Positions 52,795 through 61,460 of a DNA stretch of 64,000 bases are shown here, in pieces. The stretch spans positions 16,033-80,032 of the forward strand of contig JAFTKJ010000020.1 of NCBI GenBank assembly GCA_017453305.1, written 5' to 3'. Source of the stretch: Clostridia bacterium (GTDB taxonomy: Bacteria; Bacillota; Clostridia; Oscillospirales; CAG-272). Below the pieces are notes generated by a model. It searched no databases, was not told where the DNA came from, and was given only the letters and a program-made list of their open reading frames with translations. How positions within the stretch are numbered: position 1 is the first letter of the stretch; each line of letters starts with the position of its first letter. A program made the position numbers and the translations under genes.

Positions 52795-52818
52795 TAAAAA
52801 AGCGAGGTGATTAGTTAT

Positions 52819-53148
52819 ATGGACTTCCCAATAGAAATTATTTTGTTTATTGTTGGTTTTCTGATATCATCATTGTTAGACTGGGGATTTTCAGAGGTCT
52901 TTAAAAAACATCCTTGTAAAATAAATATCATAAGTAAGATGCCTAATTTTCTCATAGTGGTTTTATATGTGATTAACATATTATTATGGGTTATGTTTTT
53001 CTGCTGGAATTTTACATGGTGTGTTCAAGCGTATAGATATATAATAGATAAAAACATTTTAGCCGCTTTGGGCTGTTTGCTTCTTAACGTGATTGGATGT
53101 TTTTATACTATGTGGACTACTAAAGATTTACCAAGCAGACATAGATAA
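52819..53148 (+). CDS. Small membrane protein, function unknown
   Basis: 109 residues from the ATG at 52819, eight bases after GAGGTGA. Three hydrophobic helices are visible (about 4-22, 43-66 and 80-97), with a short charged C-terminus. It is strongly AT-rich compared with the sugar genes around it. It is the first of three genes sharing a promoter. No family is recognised. Confidence 0.65.
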   Translation: MDFPIEIILFIVGFLISSLLDWGFSEVFKKHPCKINIISKMPNFLIVVLYVINILLWVMFFCWNFTWCVQAYRYIIDKNILAALGCLLLNVIGCFYTMWTTKDLPSRHR

Positions 53149-53160
53149 GGAGAAAATTAC

Positions 53161-53622
53161 TTGAACAATTTAGAAAAGCAAAATTTATATACTGAAGCCA
53201 ATGCTTTTTATGAGTTAGCTGAATGCGGACGAAAAAACATACCTGAGAGAAAATCAATTGAGACATATATACCATACATAGTAAATATGACTTTTGCGAT
53301 TGAACTTTTTCTTAAATTATTGCTTGAGGATAATGGAAAAACAATAGGTGAGTTGAAAGATATAGGACATAATCTTTATTCCTTGTATAATGCTTTGGAA
53401 GATACTCAAAAGAAGGAAATCTACCAAAAATTCAAAAGACCCTTGATATATAATATCCCAGAAGAAATAAATAATATAGCATCAGCTTTCCCAGATTGGC
53501 GATACTTGGTACTTAACAAAGCTAACAATAATAGCAAAGAACAATGTGTTAAGCTTTGTTTTATTAAAGAATTAGCAGAGGTGCTAAATGAACTGTGTCA
53601 AACGGTACTGAAAAATGGCTGA
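53161..53622 (+). CDS. HEPN-like helical protein
   Basis: 153 residues, TTG start eight bases after AAGGAG. The all-helical sequence with VNMTFAIELFLKLLLEDNGKT followed by KDIGHNLYSLYNAL resembles HEPN domains, in which an IELxLKxLL helix is followed by a GHxL motif. The RxxxxH nuclease motif of toxin-type HEPN proteins is not present, so a binding or adaptor role is more likely. It lies between two membrane proteins and the next gene starts 40 bases after its stop. AT-rich, probably acquired. Confidence 0.6.
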   Translation: MNNLEKQNLYTEANAFYELAECGRKNIPERKSIETYIPYIVNMTFAIELFLKLLLEDNGKTIGELKDIGHNLYSLYNALEDTQKKEIYQKFKRPLIYNIPEEINNIASAFPDWRYLVLNKANNNSKEQCVKLCFIKELAEVLNELCQTVLKNG

Positions 53623-53662
53623 TCGTATCTTTGTTTTAGAGAAAGTCTTTTGGAGGTTTAGT

Positions 53663-54076
53663 ATGGAAGATAACATTCGTAAAAATAAATATATCATTAC
53701 AATTGCTGTTTTGTCGGTAGTGGTTATTGCATCGTTATCAATTGCTTTATCAGGGGATTTTAGAGGGGAACTTGATTTTCAAATCATTAACAATCAAAAA
53801 ACGGGCGAGCCGCTTGGTGTTTTTATGTCATTATTTATATATGTACTGATGTGGCTATTGTTTGGACTTATTCCAAGCTCATGTGTAATGCTTTTCGCGA
53901 TGCTTGTGTGTTTTTTTCTTCATCGGAAGGATCCAAACTTATTTAAAAAGGGATATTCTCCAAGTTATGAAGAAGAGTTCGAATATGCCGGAAAAATATC
54001 GCTTTGCTCTACATATGCGGCAACATTGTTTCTCATCTTGTTGCAGGCAAGTGGATTGCTGATTATAGTTGCATAA
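53663..54076 (+). CDS. Small membrane protein, function unknown
   Basis: 137 residues from the ATG at 53663 after GGAGG. Three hydrophobic helices (about 9-30, 55-85 and 112-134); the second segment is long enough for two passes. The middle region has NQKTGEPLG. It ends the AT-rich operon with the HEPN-like gene. No family is recognised. Confidence 0.65.
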   Translation: MEDNIRKNKYIITIAVLSVVVIASLSIALSGDFRGELDFQIINNQKTGEPLGVFMSLFIYVLMWLLFGLIPSSCVMLFAMLVCFFLHRKDPNLFKKGYSPSYEEEFEYAGKISLCSTYAATLFLILLQASGLLIIVA

Positions 54077-54151
54077 ACTTTTTAGATTGTATAAAAGGTG
54101 CGGTGTTTGCCTTCATTTATCTTTTTCACTTTAAAAACCCTCCTTAAAAAC

Positions 54152-54207
54152 AAAAAATATTGGACACATCACAAGCGAAAATACGTTTATGATGTGTCCA
54201 ACTTTTT
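54152..54207 (-). terminator. Terminator of fucU, GGACACATCA family
   Basis: GGACACATCA/TGATGTGTCC outer stem, AAGCG/CGTTT-like inner stem, A and T runs outside. Confidence 0.82.
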
Positions 54208-54310
54208 ATTGTTCAATTTTGTGCGAAATGATTTTTACAAAGCTTTCATAAAACCCTGTAAATCTCAAAAAGCCTTACGCCGCAAGGATTACTTGCTTGC
54301 CGCTTTGATA
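54200..54310. repeat. 3' UTR/gene-tail module, copy B
   Basis: About 90 percent alike by eye to copy A over the non-coding part. The tail codons are degenerate (reading KAASK then stop) and lie beyond the fucU stop, so here the module is purely a 3' UTR. Confidence 0.75.
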
Positions 54311-54353
54311 GTGATTTGCCGAGAGAATCACGGAAGTTCAAGAATTCTTGAGT

Positions 54354-54788
54354 TTACAATACTCCTTTCTGGAGCATGACGTTGGCATAAAGCGCTTTTT
54401 CGCTTGTTGCGATGATTGCATAAGCTGTTTTTGCTTCATCATAAAACGCAGAGCGAGAGACGGTACCTATCACGCCATCCTTGCGTGTATCATATTTGGA
54501 AATGATTGTCCTGTAAACGTCCCAAATGGGTGTTTCTACGTTATCTCCGGGTAAAACCTCCATTAGCAATACAGGCTTTTCCGTATATGAGTCAAGAGGA
54601 AACAACTGCAAAATTGCATCTAACAGCTCGGGCACACCATGACCGTCACATCTGATTACTATGGCATTTTTGCCCGTGGATGCAGCTGCAAAATTGCCGT
54701 CAGCAATAACGATTCTGTCGCCGTGTCCCATTTCGCACAGAACCTTTAACAGCTCGGGTGAAATAATTGTCGGAATACCTTTTAGCAT
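54354..54788 (-). CDS. fucU: FucU/RbsD-family sugar mutarotase
   Basis: 144 residues, ATG after AAAGGAG. LLKVLCEMGHGDRIVIADGNFAA carries the active-site histidine and aspartate, and the C-terminal YANVMLQKGVL matches the family end. It interconverts alpha and beta anomers of L-fucose (FucU) or D-ribose-type sugars (RbsD); the length and MLKGIPTIISPELLK start favour FucU. Together with the GH29 enzyme this fits fucose use. It has a long leader of about 200 bases that contains a gene-tail remnant. Confidence 0.85.
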   Translation of the reverse strand: MLKGIPTIISPELLKVLCEMGHGDRIVIADGNFAAASTGKNAIVIRCDGHGVPELLDAILQLFPLDSYTEKPVLLMEVLPGDNVETPIWDVYRTIISKYDTRKDGVIGTVSRSAFYDEAKTAYAIIATSEKALYANVMLQKGVL

Positions 54789-54841
54789 ATGTTTCTCCTT
54801 TTTATAATACGCTCGAAAACAGGCTTGCGGTGATAAGCAAT

Positions 54842-54960
54842 GGAATTACTTGCTTGCCTCTTCGATCGCAACAGCAACTGCTACCTGTCATCAAAACAAC
54901 CTGCGGTTGTTTGACCATGGGGGTGTTACCTGCGCCGATGAGACCCATCATCTCTACGCA
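54842..54960 (-). pseudogene. Gene-tail remnant, copy C
   Basis: Minus-strand reading gives EMMGLIGAGNTPMV, then an AACAACC/GGTTGTT hairpin insertion and a frameshift, then IEEASK and stop. It is the same protein end as copy D. It lies in the fucU leader, about 50 bases before the fucU start. Confidence 0.55.
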
Positions 54961-54991
54961 TTAGTGGCTTTATAGATTTGGGGTTGAGATT

Positions 54992-55020
54992 ATTATATCA
55001 TATAAAGCCTTGTAAATCAA
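54992..55020 (-). promoter_or_regulatory. SigA-type promoter upstream of fucU
   Basis: TTGATT, 17-base spacer, TATAAT. Confidence 0.78.
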
Positions 55021-55090
55021 GTAGTATTTAGATAATCGCATCGCAAAATCTTTGCCCGCTGAACACATCGTTTTAGAGTTTGCTGAATGC

Positions 55091-55119
55091 ATTATACTAC
55101 ATTTTGACGTGTTCGCGAA
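55091..55119 (-). promoter_or_regulatory. Second minus-strand promoter, shared with copy D
   Basis: Perfect TATAAT, poor -35 (TTCGCG) at 17 bases. The same arrangement occurs at 63911-63939. Confidence 0.5.
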
Positions 55120-55274
55120 TGGGCTTTTGGAAAAGTTCAAAGGATGTTTGCATTTGGTTATAGGCTACGAAATTGATTCGTTTGGTTAACCGCAAAAGAT
55201 ACTCTATCATTTTCAAAAGGTATCTCCTGCGTCCGATTTTTTCTTTTAGACTTATGCAAAAATCAGACATGCTA

Positions 55275-55303
55275 TTGAAAAAAGTAAGAAAAGGGTGTAT
55301 AAT
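55275..55303 (+). promoter_or_regulatory. SigA-type promoter of the AraC gene at 55332
   Basis: TTGAAA, 17-base spacer, TATAAT. Confidence 0.78.
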
Positions 55304-55331
55304 GGAAGCGGTTGGAAAGCGAGGTGAGGAG

Positions 55332-56183
55332 ATGGAGATTCAATGGAACGCCGACGTTATCAATCAGTGTGCGATTTCCCGTGCGCAGCTTTCGGGGGAT
55401 GCTTTTTCGGTGCAGTGGATCTCGGCAAACGAGGCCAAAAATAGGGATGTATTAAATTTCAGACGTCATCAGCATTCCTTTTTCGAGATACATTTTATAT
55501 TAAAGGGGAGCATTGTGTACGGTGTTCGGGAGCGGTTTGTAACGGTGCAGGACGGAGAATTTATTACGATCTCCCCCTTTTGTCCGCACCGTGTGGTCAG
55601 CTGCAGTGCGGAGTTTGAAAAGCTGACGTTGGCGGTGGAAAGTGGAGCGGAGCCGATCTGTGCGGCACTGGCGGTTGCCGAATATAAAGCACTTCCGATC
55701 GGAGAGGAAATGATGCTTTCGTTGGGCCTTGTTTTCCATTATGCCGCAAAAATGCTTGAAAACCGCGATTTTTTAATGAAACACACGTTGCATACCTTGG
55801 TTTATCACGTGATTTCGCTTCAGACACCGACGTCAGGGCATCGTGAGGAGCGGTATGACGATCGGGTTCTCAAAGCCAAAAAATACGTGGAGGACAACTA
55901 TGACATCCTTTTCACGTGCGAGGAGGTTGCCGCGTATTGTCACATCAGCGCCAAGCAATTGGGAAGGCTCTTTCAAAGGCACGAGGGAATGGGACTTTTG
56001 GAGTTTATTCACCTCAAAAAGCTGGAGCAGTGTAAAAAAATGCTTCTTGAAACCGATTACACACAGCATCGGATCGCACAGGCGCTCGGCTTTTCCGGCG
56101 CGGATTATTTTAATAAGTTCTTTGTTCACAAAACCGGCATGACGCCGATGCAATTCCGCGATGCGGATGGTGTGCAAAGATAG
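55332..56183 (+). CDS. AraC-family regulator of the following operon
   Basis: 283 residues from the ATG at 55332 after GAGGTGAGGAG; the longer frame crosses the promoter. The cupin region shows RHQHSFFEIHFILKGSIVYG and GEFITISPFCPHRV. The DNA-binding region has TCEEVAAYCHISAKQLGRLFQRHEG and QHRIAQALGFSGADYFNKFFVHKTGMTPMQF. It lies directly before the eight-gene operon, same strand, 93 bases away, and is probably its activator. Confidence 0.87.
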   Translation: MEIQWNADVINQCAISRAQLSGDAFSVQWISANEAKNRDVLNFRRHQHSFFEIHFILKGSIVYGVRERFVTVQDGEFITISPFCPHRVVSCSAEFEKLTLAVESGAEPICAALAVAEYKALPIGEEMMLSLGLVFHYAAKMLENRDFLMKHTLHTLVYHVISLQTPTSGHREERYDDRVLKAKKYVEDNYDILFTCEEVAAYCHISAKQLGRLFQRHEGMGLLEFIHLKKLEQCKKMLLETDYTQHRIAQALGFSGADYFNKFFVHKTGMTPMQFRDADGVQR

Positions 56184-56215
56184 GACAACTTTTATTGCTA
56201 ATATCGGACATATTA

Positions 56216-56244
56216 TTGTATCCATGCCCGACTCCTGCTATAAT
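56216..56244 (+). promoter_or_regulatory. SigA-type promoter of the eight-gene operon
   Basis: TTGTAT, 17-base spacer, TATAAT. Confidence 0.8.
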
Positions 56245-56275
56245 GACCTTATCATTATGGAACAGAGGAGTCGGG
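56227..56275. promoter_or_regulatory. Nested inverted repeat from promoter spacer to ribosome site
   Basis: Outer arms CCCGACTCCT (56227-56236) and AGGAGTCGGG (56266-56275), inner arms ATAATGA (56240-56246) and TCATTAT (56252-56258). It covers the -10 box, the start site and the AGGAG ribosome site. Confidence 0.6.
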
Positions 56276-56276
56276 T

Positions 56277-57074
56277 ATGAATTTTTTGGTAATGACGGAC
56301 ATTGAGGGCGTGACGGGAGTGACGACCTTCCCACAGGCGGAAAACAGTGAGCTCGGTCGCAGAATGCTGATGAACGATCTCAAGGCGGTGCTGGCGGGGA
56401 TCCGCGAGGCGGGCGGTGAGGCGATCGTTTACGACATGCACACCGACGGCAGAAACGTGGACGTGACGCAGATCGACGAGCCTGTAGTCATGGGAAAGCC
56501 GATCCGCGGCGACCTTTGGCGCGGCGTGGGCGGCGCGGGCATTGACGGGCTATATTTAATGGGGCTTCACACGATGCAGCACGTTGAAAATGCCCTTTTG
56601 GCACACAGCTATCTGCGCGAATACGACGCAATTTACCTCAACGGAATCCTTGTGGGCGAGATCGGCATGGAGGCGGCGCTTGCCGCCGAGGCGGGAGTGC
56701 CGCTCAAATTCGTGTCGGGGGATGACCTTGGATGCCGTGAGGCGGAGGCGCTTGGCACAGGTGTTGTCACCTGCCCCGTCAAGACTTCTCTGGGCGCTGA
56801 TACCGCGCTCTGCCTTGCTCCTTCGGAAAGTGCCGTGCGTTTGCGCGAGGCGGCAAAAAAGGCGGCGCTTACAACGGTTGCCCCTTTCACAGTGAAAGCA
56901 CCGTACGAGATCCGCATTCAATTTTCGGATTGCCCCTACCTTTCCAAGATGCGCGAATTGCACCCCGAAATTTTTGAGAACGAAAACACCGTTGTGATGC
57001 GCGGTGAGCGGTTGCTCCCCACGTGGTCGCAATATCTGATTTATGAAAAGGAGATGGTGGCGGCATGTCGGTAA
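56277..57074 (+). CDS. M55 D-aminopeptidase (DppA family)
   Basis: 265 residues, ATG after GAGGAG. The zinc ligands of the family are all visible: MTDIEGVTG (Asp, Glu), VYDMHTDGRN (His), MGLHTM (His) and ILVGEIGMEAALA (Glu). Members remove D-amino acids from peptides. As first gene of an operon otherwise devoted to sugar conversion its role is puzzling; it might free a D-amino acid from a sugar or peptidoglycan conjugate. The stop overlaps the next start by 10 bases. Confidence 0.85.
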   Translation: MNFLVMTDIEGVTGVTTFPQAENSELGRRMLMNDLKAVLAGIREAGGEAIVYDMHTDGRNVDVTQIDEPVVMGKPIRGDLWRGVGGAGIDGLYLMGLHTMQHVENALLAHSYLREYDAIYLNGILVGEIGMEAALAAEAGVPLKFVSGDDLGCREAEALGTGVVTCPVKTSLGADTALCLAPSESAVRLREAAKKAALTTVAPFTVKAPYEIRIQFSDCPYLSKMRELHPEIFENENTVVMRGERLLPTWSQYLIYEKEMVAACR

Positions 57075-57943
57075 TTTTAGGTGTCAATCATCAGTTTTTG
57101 TATCCCGAGGCCATTACGAATGCAGTGGCGCACACCGCAACGCTGAAAAGGCTTGCGGCAAACCCGCTGGTCGATGCCTTGGATTGCTGGATCTGGCGCG
57201 GGGAGAGTTCCGCTGAAGAGATCAAAATTCTCAAGGATAGCGGAAAGGTTATCAATTACAACGTAGGCGACCGCTTTGGCGAGGAGCAATCCTTTCCCGC
57301 GTCACCCGAAAAGGCGGAGCGCGAGCGTGCATATTCGCTGCTCATGCGCGAGGTCGGCTACGCGCTGGAGGTTGGCTCGAAGAAGATCATTTTTGCCTTG
57401 GGCCCCGATCTTCCCACCGACCGCGAGGCGGCAAAGGAGTGCGTTCTGGAGCTGACGCTTCGCGTGGGCGCACAGCTTCCCGGCGACGTGCATCTTTCGC
57501 TTGAACCGACCGACCGCGATATCGACAAGAAATTCTTGTTCGGTCCCGTTTCGGAAACGGTGGAATTTATTGGTCGCGTCAAGCAAAACGGTTTCGAGCG
57601 CATCGGGCTTCTGCTTGACATGTGTCACGTGCCGATCATGCATGAAACGCTTGAGAGTGCTTTGGAAAAATCCAAGGGCGTACTCAACCACGTTCACCTC
57701 GGAAACGGTGTTATGAAAACCGACAGCCCTTTTTACGGGGACAAGCACACTGCGTGGAATCATCCGGATGGGCTTTATACCGAGGCGGACGGGGTGCGCT
57801 TTATCCACATGCTAAAAGAAATCGGCTACCTTGACCGCGTAGATGCGACTGTTTCCTTTGAGATGCGCCCCTACGAGGGCAAGAGCGCGGAGGAGAGTCT
57901 TGCGCGATTTTTTGCAGTGTGGAGATCCGCTTTCGAATCTTGA
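57065..57943 (+). CDS. Xylose-isomerase-like TIM-barrel sugar epimerase/isomerase
   Basis: 292 residues, ATG after AAGGAG inside the end of the M55 gene. Motifs of the AP-endonuclease-2 fold: VHLSLEPTDRD (metal glutamate), GLLLDMCHVPIM (Asp, His), LNHVHLGNGV (His) and VSFEMRPY (Glu). Such proteins epimerise or isomerise ketoses and keto-inositols. Within this operon it probably acts before or after the dehydrogenases. Confidence 0.8.
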   Translation: MSVILGVNHQFLYPEAITNAVAHTATLKRLAANPLVDALDCWIWRGESSAEEIKILKDSGKVINYNVGDRFGEEQSFPASPEKAERERAYSLLMREVGYALEVGSKKIIFALGPDLPTDREAAKECVLELTLRVGAQLPGDVHLSLEPTDRDIDKKFLFGPVSETVEFIGRVKQNGFERIGLLLDMCHVPIMHETLESALEKSKGVLNHVHLGNGVMKTDSPFYGDKHTAWNHPDGLYTEADGVRFIHMLKEIGYLDRVDATVSFEMRPYEGKSAEESLARFFAVWRSAFES

Positions 57944-57956
57944 AAACGAGGTAAGA

Positions 57957-59405
57957 ATGATGAAATATCAAATTGAAGCACAGCCCTTTGGAGCATACGA
58001 CGTCGTGGTTTGCGGAGGCGGTACGGCAGGTTGCTTTGCGGCGATCGCCGCCGCACGCGAGGGCGCGAAAACCCTTCTCATTGAGCGCTCCTTTACCGTC
58101 GGCGGCATGCTGACTGTGGGAGAGGCAGGCATTACCAAGTTCTCCGAGCACTGCCGCGACGTGGACGTGTATAAGTGCGAGGTGCTGGACGAGCTGGGAC
58201 GCGCCCCCAAAAAGGTGCAGGTCGTGCGGGGATTGGCGCACGAATATGTCAAGCGCATGATCGACAGCGGCATGGCGCTTGGCACGCACGGGGAAGCGGG
58301 CAGCTACGTGTTCACCGACAAGGCGGAGGCGCAGTGGGTGCTGATGCAAATGCTGCAGGAAAGCGGCGTTGAGGTGCTTTACGACACGCGCGTAGTGTTG
58401 GTCAACAAAAAAGAAGATACTGTCACGGGCGTGGTGGTTTGCAACAAAGAGGGCTTTTGCGAGATCGGCGCGCGCGTGGTTATTGACACCACGGGGGATG
58501 CGGACGTAGCGGCACTGGCGGGTGCTCCGTTTGTTGTGGGTGCCACCGAGGAGGAAGCAGCCACGGGTTTTGCAAAGGAGGCCGGCGAGATGCAGCAGTT
58601 TGGCACGATGTATCGCGTGCGCAACCTTGATTTTGCGCGTCTGTTCGACTATTTGAGGGAAAACCCCGACTGCTTTGTGGAGCATCAATTCGGCGTTATG
58701 TCACTGGAAAACGTCATCGAAAGCTACCAAAGAGGCGAGATGTGTGTGTTCCGCATCAATCTCAAGGAGCATTCCCCCGACCGAGGCTACGGCTACGTCC
58801 AGGTTTACAATCTTCCCGAACGAGACGAGGCGATCCTCTTGGGACCCTGCTGTGCCGACGCGAAAAACGCCAACGGCTTGGATAGCCGCAGGGTCAGTAT
58901 CGCACAGTACAATCTGCAAAGAGGAACGCGGATTTTGACGGGCGTTTTGAAGGAGCACGTTCCCGGCTTTGAAAACGTGCGCATCACCTATATCCCCGAC
59001 GTGGGCGTGAGAGAAACGCGCCATATCGTGGGAGAGTACCGCCTGTCGGTAATTGACGTGCTGTCGGGCAAGGATTTTGAGGATTCGGTTGCCTGTGGCG
59101 GTCATCCTCTCGACATTCACCCGCTTCCCAAGGAGGTGGAAAACGTGGATCTCAACCATTGGAGATTCCACATTCCATACCGCGTGATGCTCCCCTTGAA
59201 CGTGGAAAATCTGCTCGTCGCGGGGCGTCCGATCTCTGCCTCGCGCGGAGCGTCGGGGGCGACACGTCCGACGGCGCAGTGTATGGCTTTGGGTGAGGCG
59301 GCAGGCGTTGCCGCGGCAATGGCAGTCAAGGAGAATAAAACGCCGAAAACGATCGACGTACAAGCGCTTCGCGCACGCCTTTTGGAAAACGGCGCAATTG
59401 TTTAA
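57957..59405 (+). CDS. FAD-dependent oxidoreductase (FAD_oxidored family)
   Basis: 482 residues, ATG at 57957 after CGAGGT. The N-terminal DVVVCGGGTAGCFAAIAAA and TLLIERSFTVGGML bind FAD. VVIDTTGDADVAALAG, VGVRETRHIVGEY and LLVAGRPISASRGASGATRPTAQCMALGEAAGVAAAMA are hallmarks of this family, often found in polysaccharide loci. It probably oxidises a sugar hydroxyl or reduces a keto sugar. It starts 13 bases after the previous stop. Confidence 0.82.
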   Translation: MMKYQIEAQPFGAYDVVVCGGGTAGCFAAIAAAREGAKTLLIERSFTVGGMLTVGEAGITKFSEHCRDVDVYKCEVLDELGRAPKKVQVVRGLAHEYVKRMIDSGMALGTHGEAGSYVFTDKAEAQWVLMQMLQESGVEVLYDTRVVLVNKKEDTVTGVVVCNKEGFCEIGARVVIDTTGDADVAALAGAPFVVGATEEEAATGFAKEAGEMQQFGTMYRVRNLDFARLFDYLRENPDCFVEHQFGVMSLENVIESYQRGEMCVFRINLKEHSPDRGYGYVQVYNLPERDEAILLGPCCADAKNANGLDSRRVSIAQYNLQRGTRILTGVLKEHVPGFENVRITYIPDVGVRETRHIVGEYRLSVIDVLSGKDFEDSVACGGHPLDIHPLPKEVENVDLNHWRFHIPYRVMLPLNVENLLVAGRPISASRGASGATRPTAQCMALGEAAGVAAAMAVKENKTPKTIDVQALRARLLENGAIV

Positions 59406-59417
59406 TGCAATGAAAAT

Positions 59418-60419
59418 ATGGATAGAAAAATAAGAACGATGAAGCAAATGATCGCCGCAGGACCTCGCAGGACAAGGATTATCGAGGTTCCCGTACCGCA
59501 GATCAACGAGGATCAAATGCTTGTAAGGGTCACTCTTACCGGTATGTGCCATTCGGAGCTGTTTGCATGGCAGACCGCAAAGGAGGGAGACGTCTTTGGA
59601 CATGAGTCGATTGGCGTGGTGGAACAGATCGGTTCAAACGTAACGGGCTTTCGAGTCGGTGACCGTGTCACGGGTCTTGGCGGCGGCGCGTATAAGGAGT
59701 ATATCGTCGTCGAGCCTGCAAAGATGGCACACGTGCCCGATTCCTTAAGGGACGAGGACGCCATTTCCGAGCCCTTGGCGTGCCTTTTGTCGGCGGCAAT
59801 GAAGCTTCCCGTGGGGACGCTGGGCGACCGCATTGCCGTGGTGGGCTGCGGATATATGGGGCTTGGTGCTATTTCGCTCTTTCGTGCGATGGGATACGGC
59901 GATATTATCGCCATTGACAAGCGTCCCGAGGCACTCCAAAACGCCAAGCGCTTTGGCGCGACGGAGTGCTATCTTCCCAAGGATATTCCCGCCACCTATT
60001 TTCTCACTTTTGAAAGCATGGGGAGTGTCAGCCTGACGAGAGACGGTGACAACTTCAATATTCTCACGGGCGGCATTCCCACCGTTATGGAATTTACGGG
60101 TACGGAGGACGGCTTGCGTCTTGCGGGGGATCTCGTGCAAGGACACGGCAGACTCGGAATCGGCGGGTATCATAACGACGGTGACCGCAGGATCGACTAC
60201 AAGCTGTGGAACTTCAAGGCGATCACGACCGTCAACTGCCACGAGCGCAGAATTGATTACGAGGCAGACCTTTGCCGCAGATGCATGGAGCTGTTGGATA
60301 GAGGCATTTGGAACTTTAAGGGAGTAACCCGTGTCTTTGACATGAAGGATTTTGATGCGGTCAGCGAGATGATGGAGCATCATACGGACGGCTTTATCAA
60401 GGGCGCGTTCAGATGCTGA
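59418..60419 (+). CDS. Zinc-type medium-chain alcohol dehydrogenase, copy 1
   Basis: 333 residues if started at ATG 59418; no clear ribosome site is seen and ATG 59439 is possible. Catalytic zinc ligands appear as TLTGMCHSELF (Cys) and VFGHESIGVV (His, Glu), and the third as SEPLACLLSA. RIAVVGCGYMGLGAISLFRA is the NAD-binding loop. The four-cysteine structural zinc loop is absent. It resembles sorbitol/threonine-type dehydrogenases and is related to the next gene. Confidence 0.82.
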   Translation: MDRKIRTMKQMIAAGPRRTRIIEVPVPQINEDQMLVRVTLTGMCHSELFAWQTAKEGDVFGHESIGVVEQIGSNVTGFRVGDRVTGLGGGAYKEYIVVEPAKMAHVPDSLRDEDAISEPLACLLSAAMKLPVGTLGDRIAVVGCGYMGLGAISLFRAMGYGDIIAIDKRPEALQNAKRFGATECYLPKDIPATYFLTFESMGSVSLTRDGDNFNILTGGIPTVMEFTGTEDGLRLAGDLVQGHGRLGIGGYHNDGDRRIDYKLWNFKAITTVNCHERRIDYEADLCRRCMELLDRGIWNFKGVTRVFDMKDFDAVSEMMEHHTDGFIKGAFRC

Positions 60420-60473
60420 GGGATGGTATTATAAAGACGTCGAAACGACAGAATCAAAAAAGGAGCTTTGGTT

Positions 60474-61460
60474 ATGAAAAGAATTGTATCGGTAGGCCCC
60501 GGCAAGAGCCGCATTGAGGAGGTTGCCACTCCTGTGTGCGGAGAAGGGGAAATTTTGATCCGCAACAAATACGTCGGCGTATGTATGTCCGAGCATTACG
60601 CGTGGTCGCACGCGGCGGCAGGCGAGGCGTTCGGACATGAACCGCTTGGTATCGTTGCAGAGGTCGGTAAGGGTGTCGAGGGCTTTGCGGTCGGAGACGT
60701 CGTGTCGGGCTTTTGGGGCAGCCAGCTTCCCGGTGGCGGCGGCATGCTCGAATACGTTGTGGTACGCCCGAACAGCAAACCGTTCAGCCATCTTTGGAAG
60801 CTGCCCGCGAACGTGCGGGAGGTAGACTGTATTCTCGAGCCTCTTGCCTGCATGATGAGTGCGGTGAGTAAGGTCAAGTGCTCCATGCCCGGCACGACCG
60901 TGTGCGTCGTTGGCGCGGGGTACATGGGATGCGGCGCTATTTCGCTTCTCAAGCTTCGCGGTGCGTACGTCGTTGCTGTCGATCCCAATCCCGCTTCGCG
61001 TGAAAACGCACGCAAATACGGCGCGGCAGAGGTGTATTCTCCCGAGGAGATGCGCGCGAAGCTGGAAAGCGGCTTCGCGGGCTACGAAACCGTTATGGAG
61101 TGGGCGGAAAGCAGCGAGTCGCTTGATCTTGCCGTGAACCTGACGCGCGAATGCGGTCAGCTTTGCGTGGGTGCTTACCACACGGGTGAGAAGCGCTTGG
61201 TGGATATGCAGCAGCTCAACGTCAAGGCAATCGAGTGTCTGAGCGTTCACCCAAGAGAATGGGAGTTGAGCAGGATCGGTGCCGAAAATGCGTTGCGCAT
61301 GCTTGCGGACGGTCGCTGGGACTATCAGAATATTCCCACCAAGATCTATCCCATGTCGAAATTCGATCAGGCACAGGCGGAGCTGGAAACCAAGTTCGGT
61401 AAGTATATGAAGGCGGTCATTGATATGACTGTGCTCGACGGTGAGCCTTACATCGTATGA
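60474..61460 (+). CDS. Zinc-type medium-chain alcohol dehydrogenase, copy 2
   Basis: 328 residues, ATG after AAGGAG. Same plan as copy 1: YVGVCMSEHYAW (Cys), EAFGHEPLGIV (His, Glu), LEPLACMMSA and CVVGAGYMGCGAISLL. It also lacks the structural zinc cysteines. By eye the two share about a third of positions. The stop overlaps the kinase start (ATGA). Two paralogues in one operon suggest successive oxidation and reduction, that is a net epimerisation of a sugar or alditol. Confidence 0.83.
   Translation: MKRIVSVGPGKSRIEEVATPVCGEGEILIRNKYVGVCMSEHYAWSHAAAGEAFGHEPLGIVAEVGKGVEGFAVGDVVSGFWGSQLPGGGGMLEYVVVRPNSKPFSHLWKLPANVREVDCILEPLACMMSAVSKVKCSMPGTTVCVVGAGYMGCGAISLLKLRGAYVVAVDPNPASRENARKYGAAEVYSPEEMRAKLESGFAGYETVMEWAESSESLDLAVNLTRECGQLCVGAYHTGEKRLVDMQQLNVKAIECLSVHPREWELSRIGAENALRMLADGRWDYQNIPTKIYPMSKFDQAQAELETKFGKYMKAVIDMTVLDGEPYIV

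Larger units (their letters stand above)
54789..55331. other. Leader of fucU and intergenic region with repeat copy
   Basis: Contains gene-tail copy C (54842-54960), a strong minus-strand promoter (54992-55020), a second one (55091-55119) and the AraC promoter (55275-55303). The stretch 55020-55115 is similar to 63850-63935 at the right end of the window. No intact gene. Confidence 0.6.
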
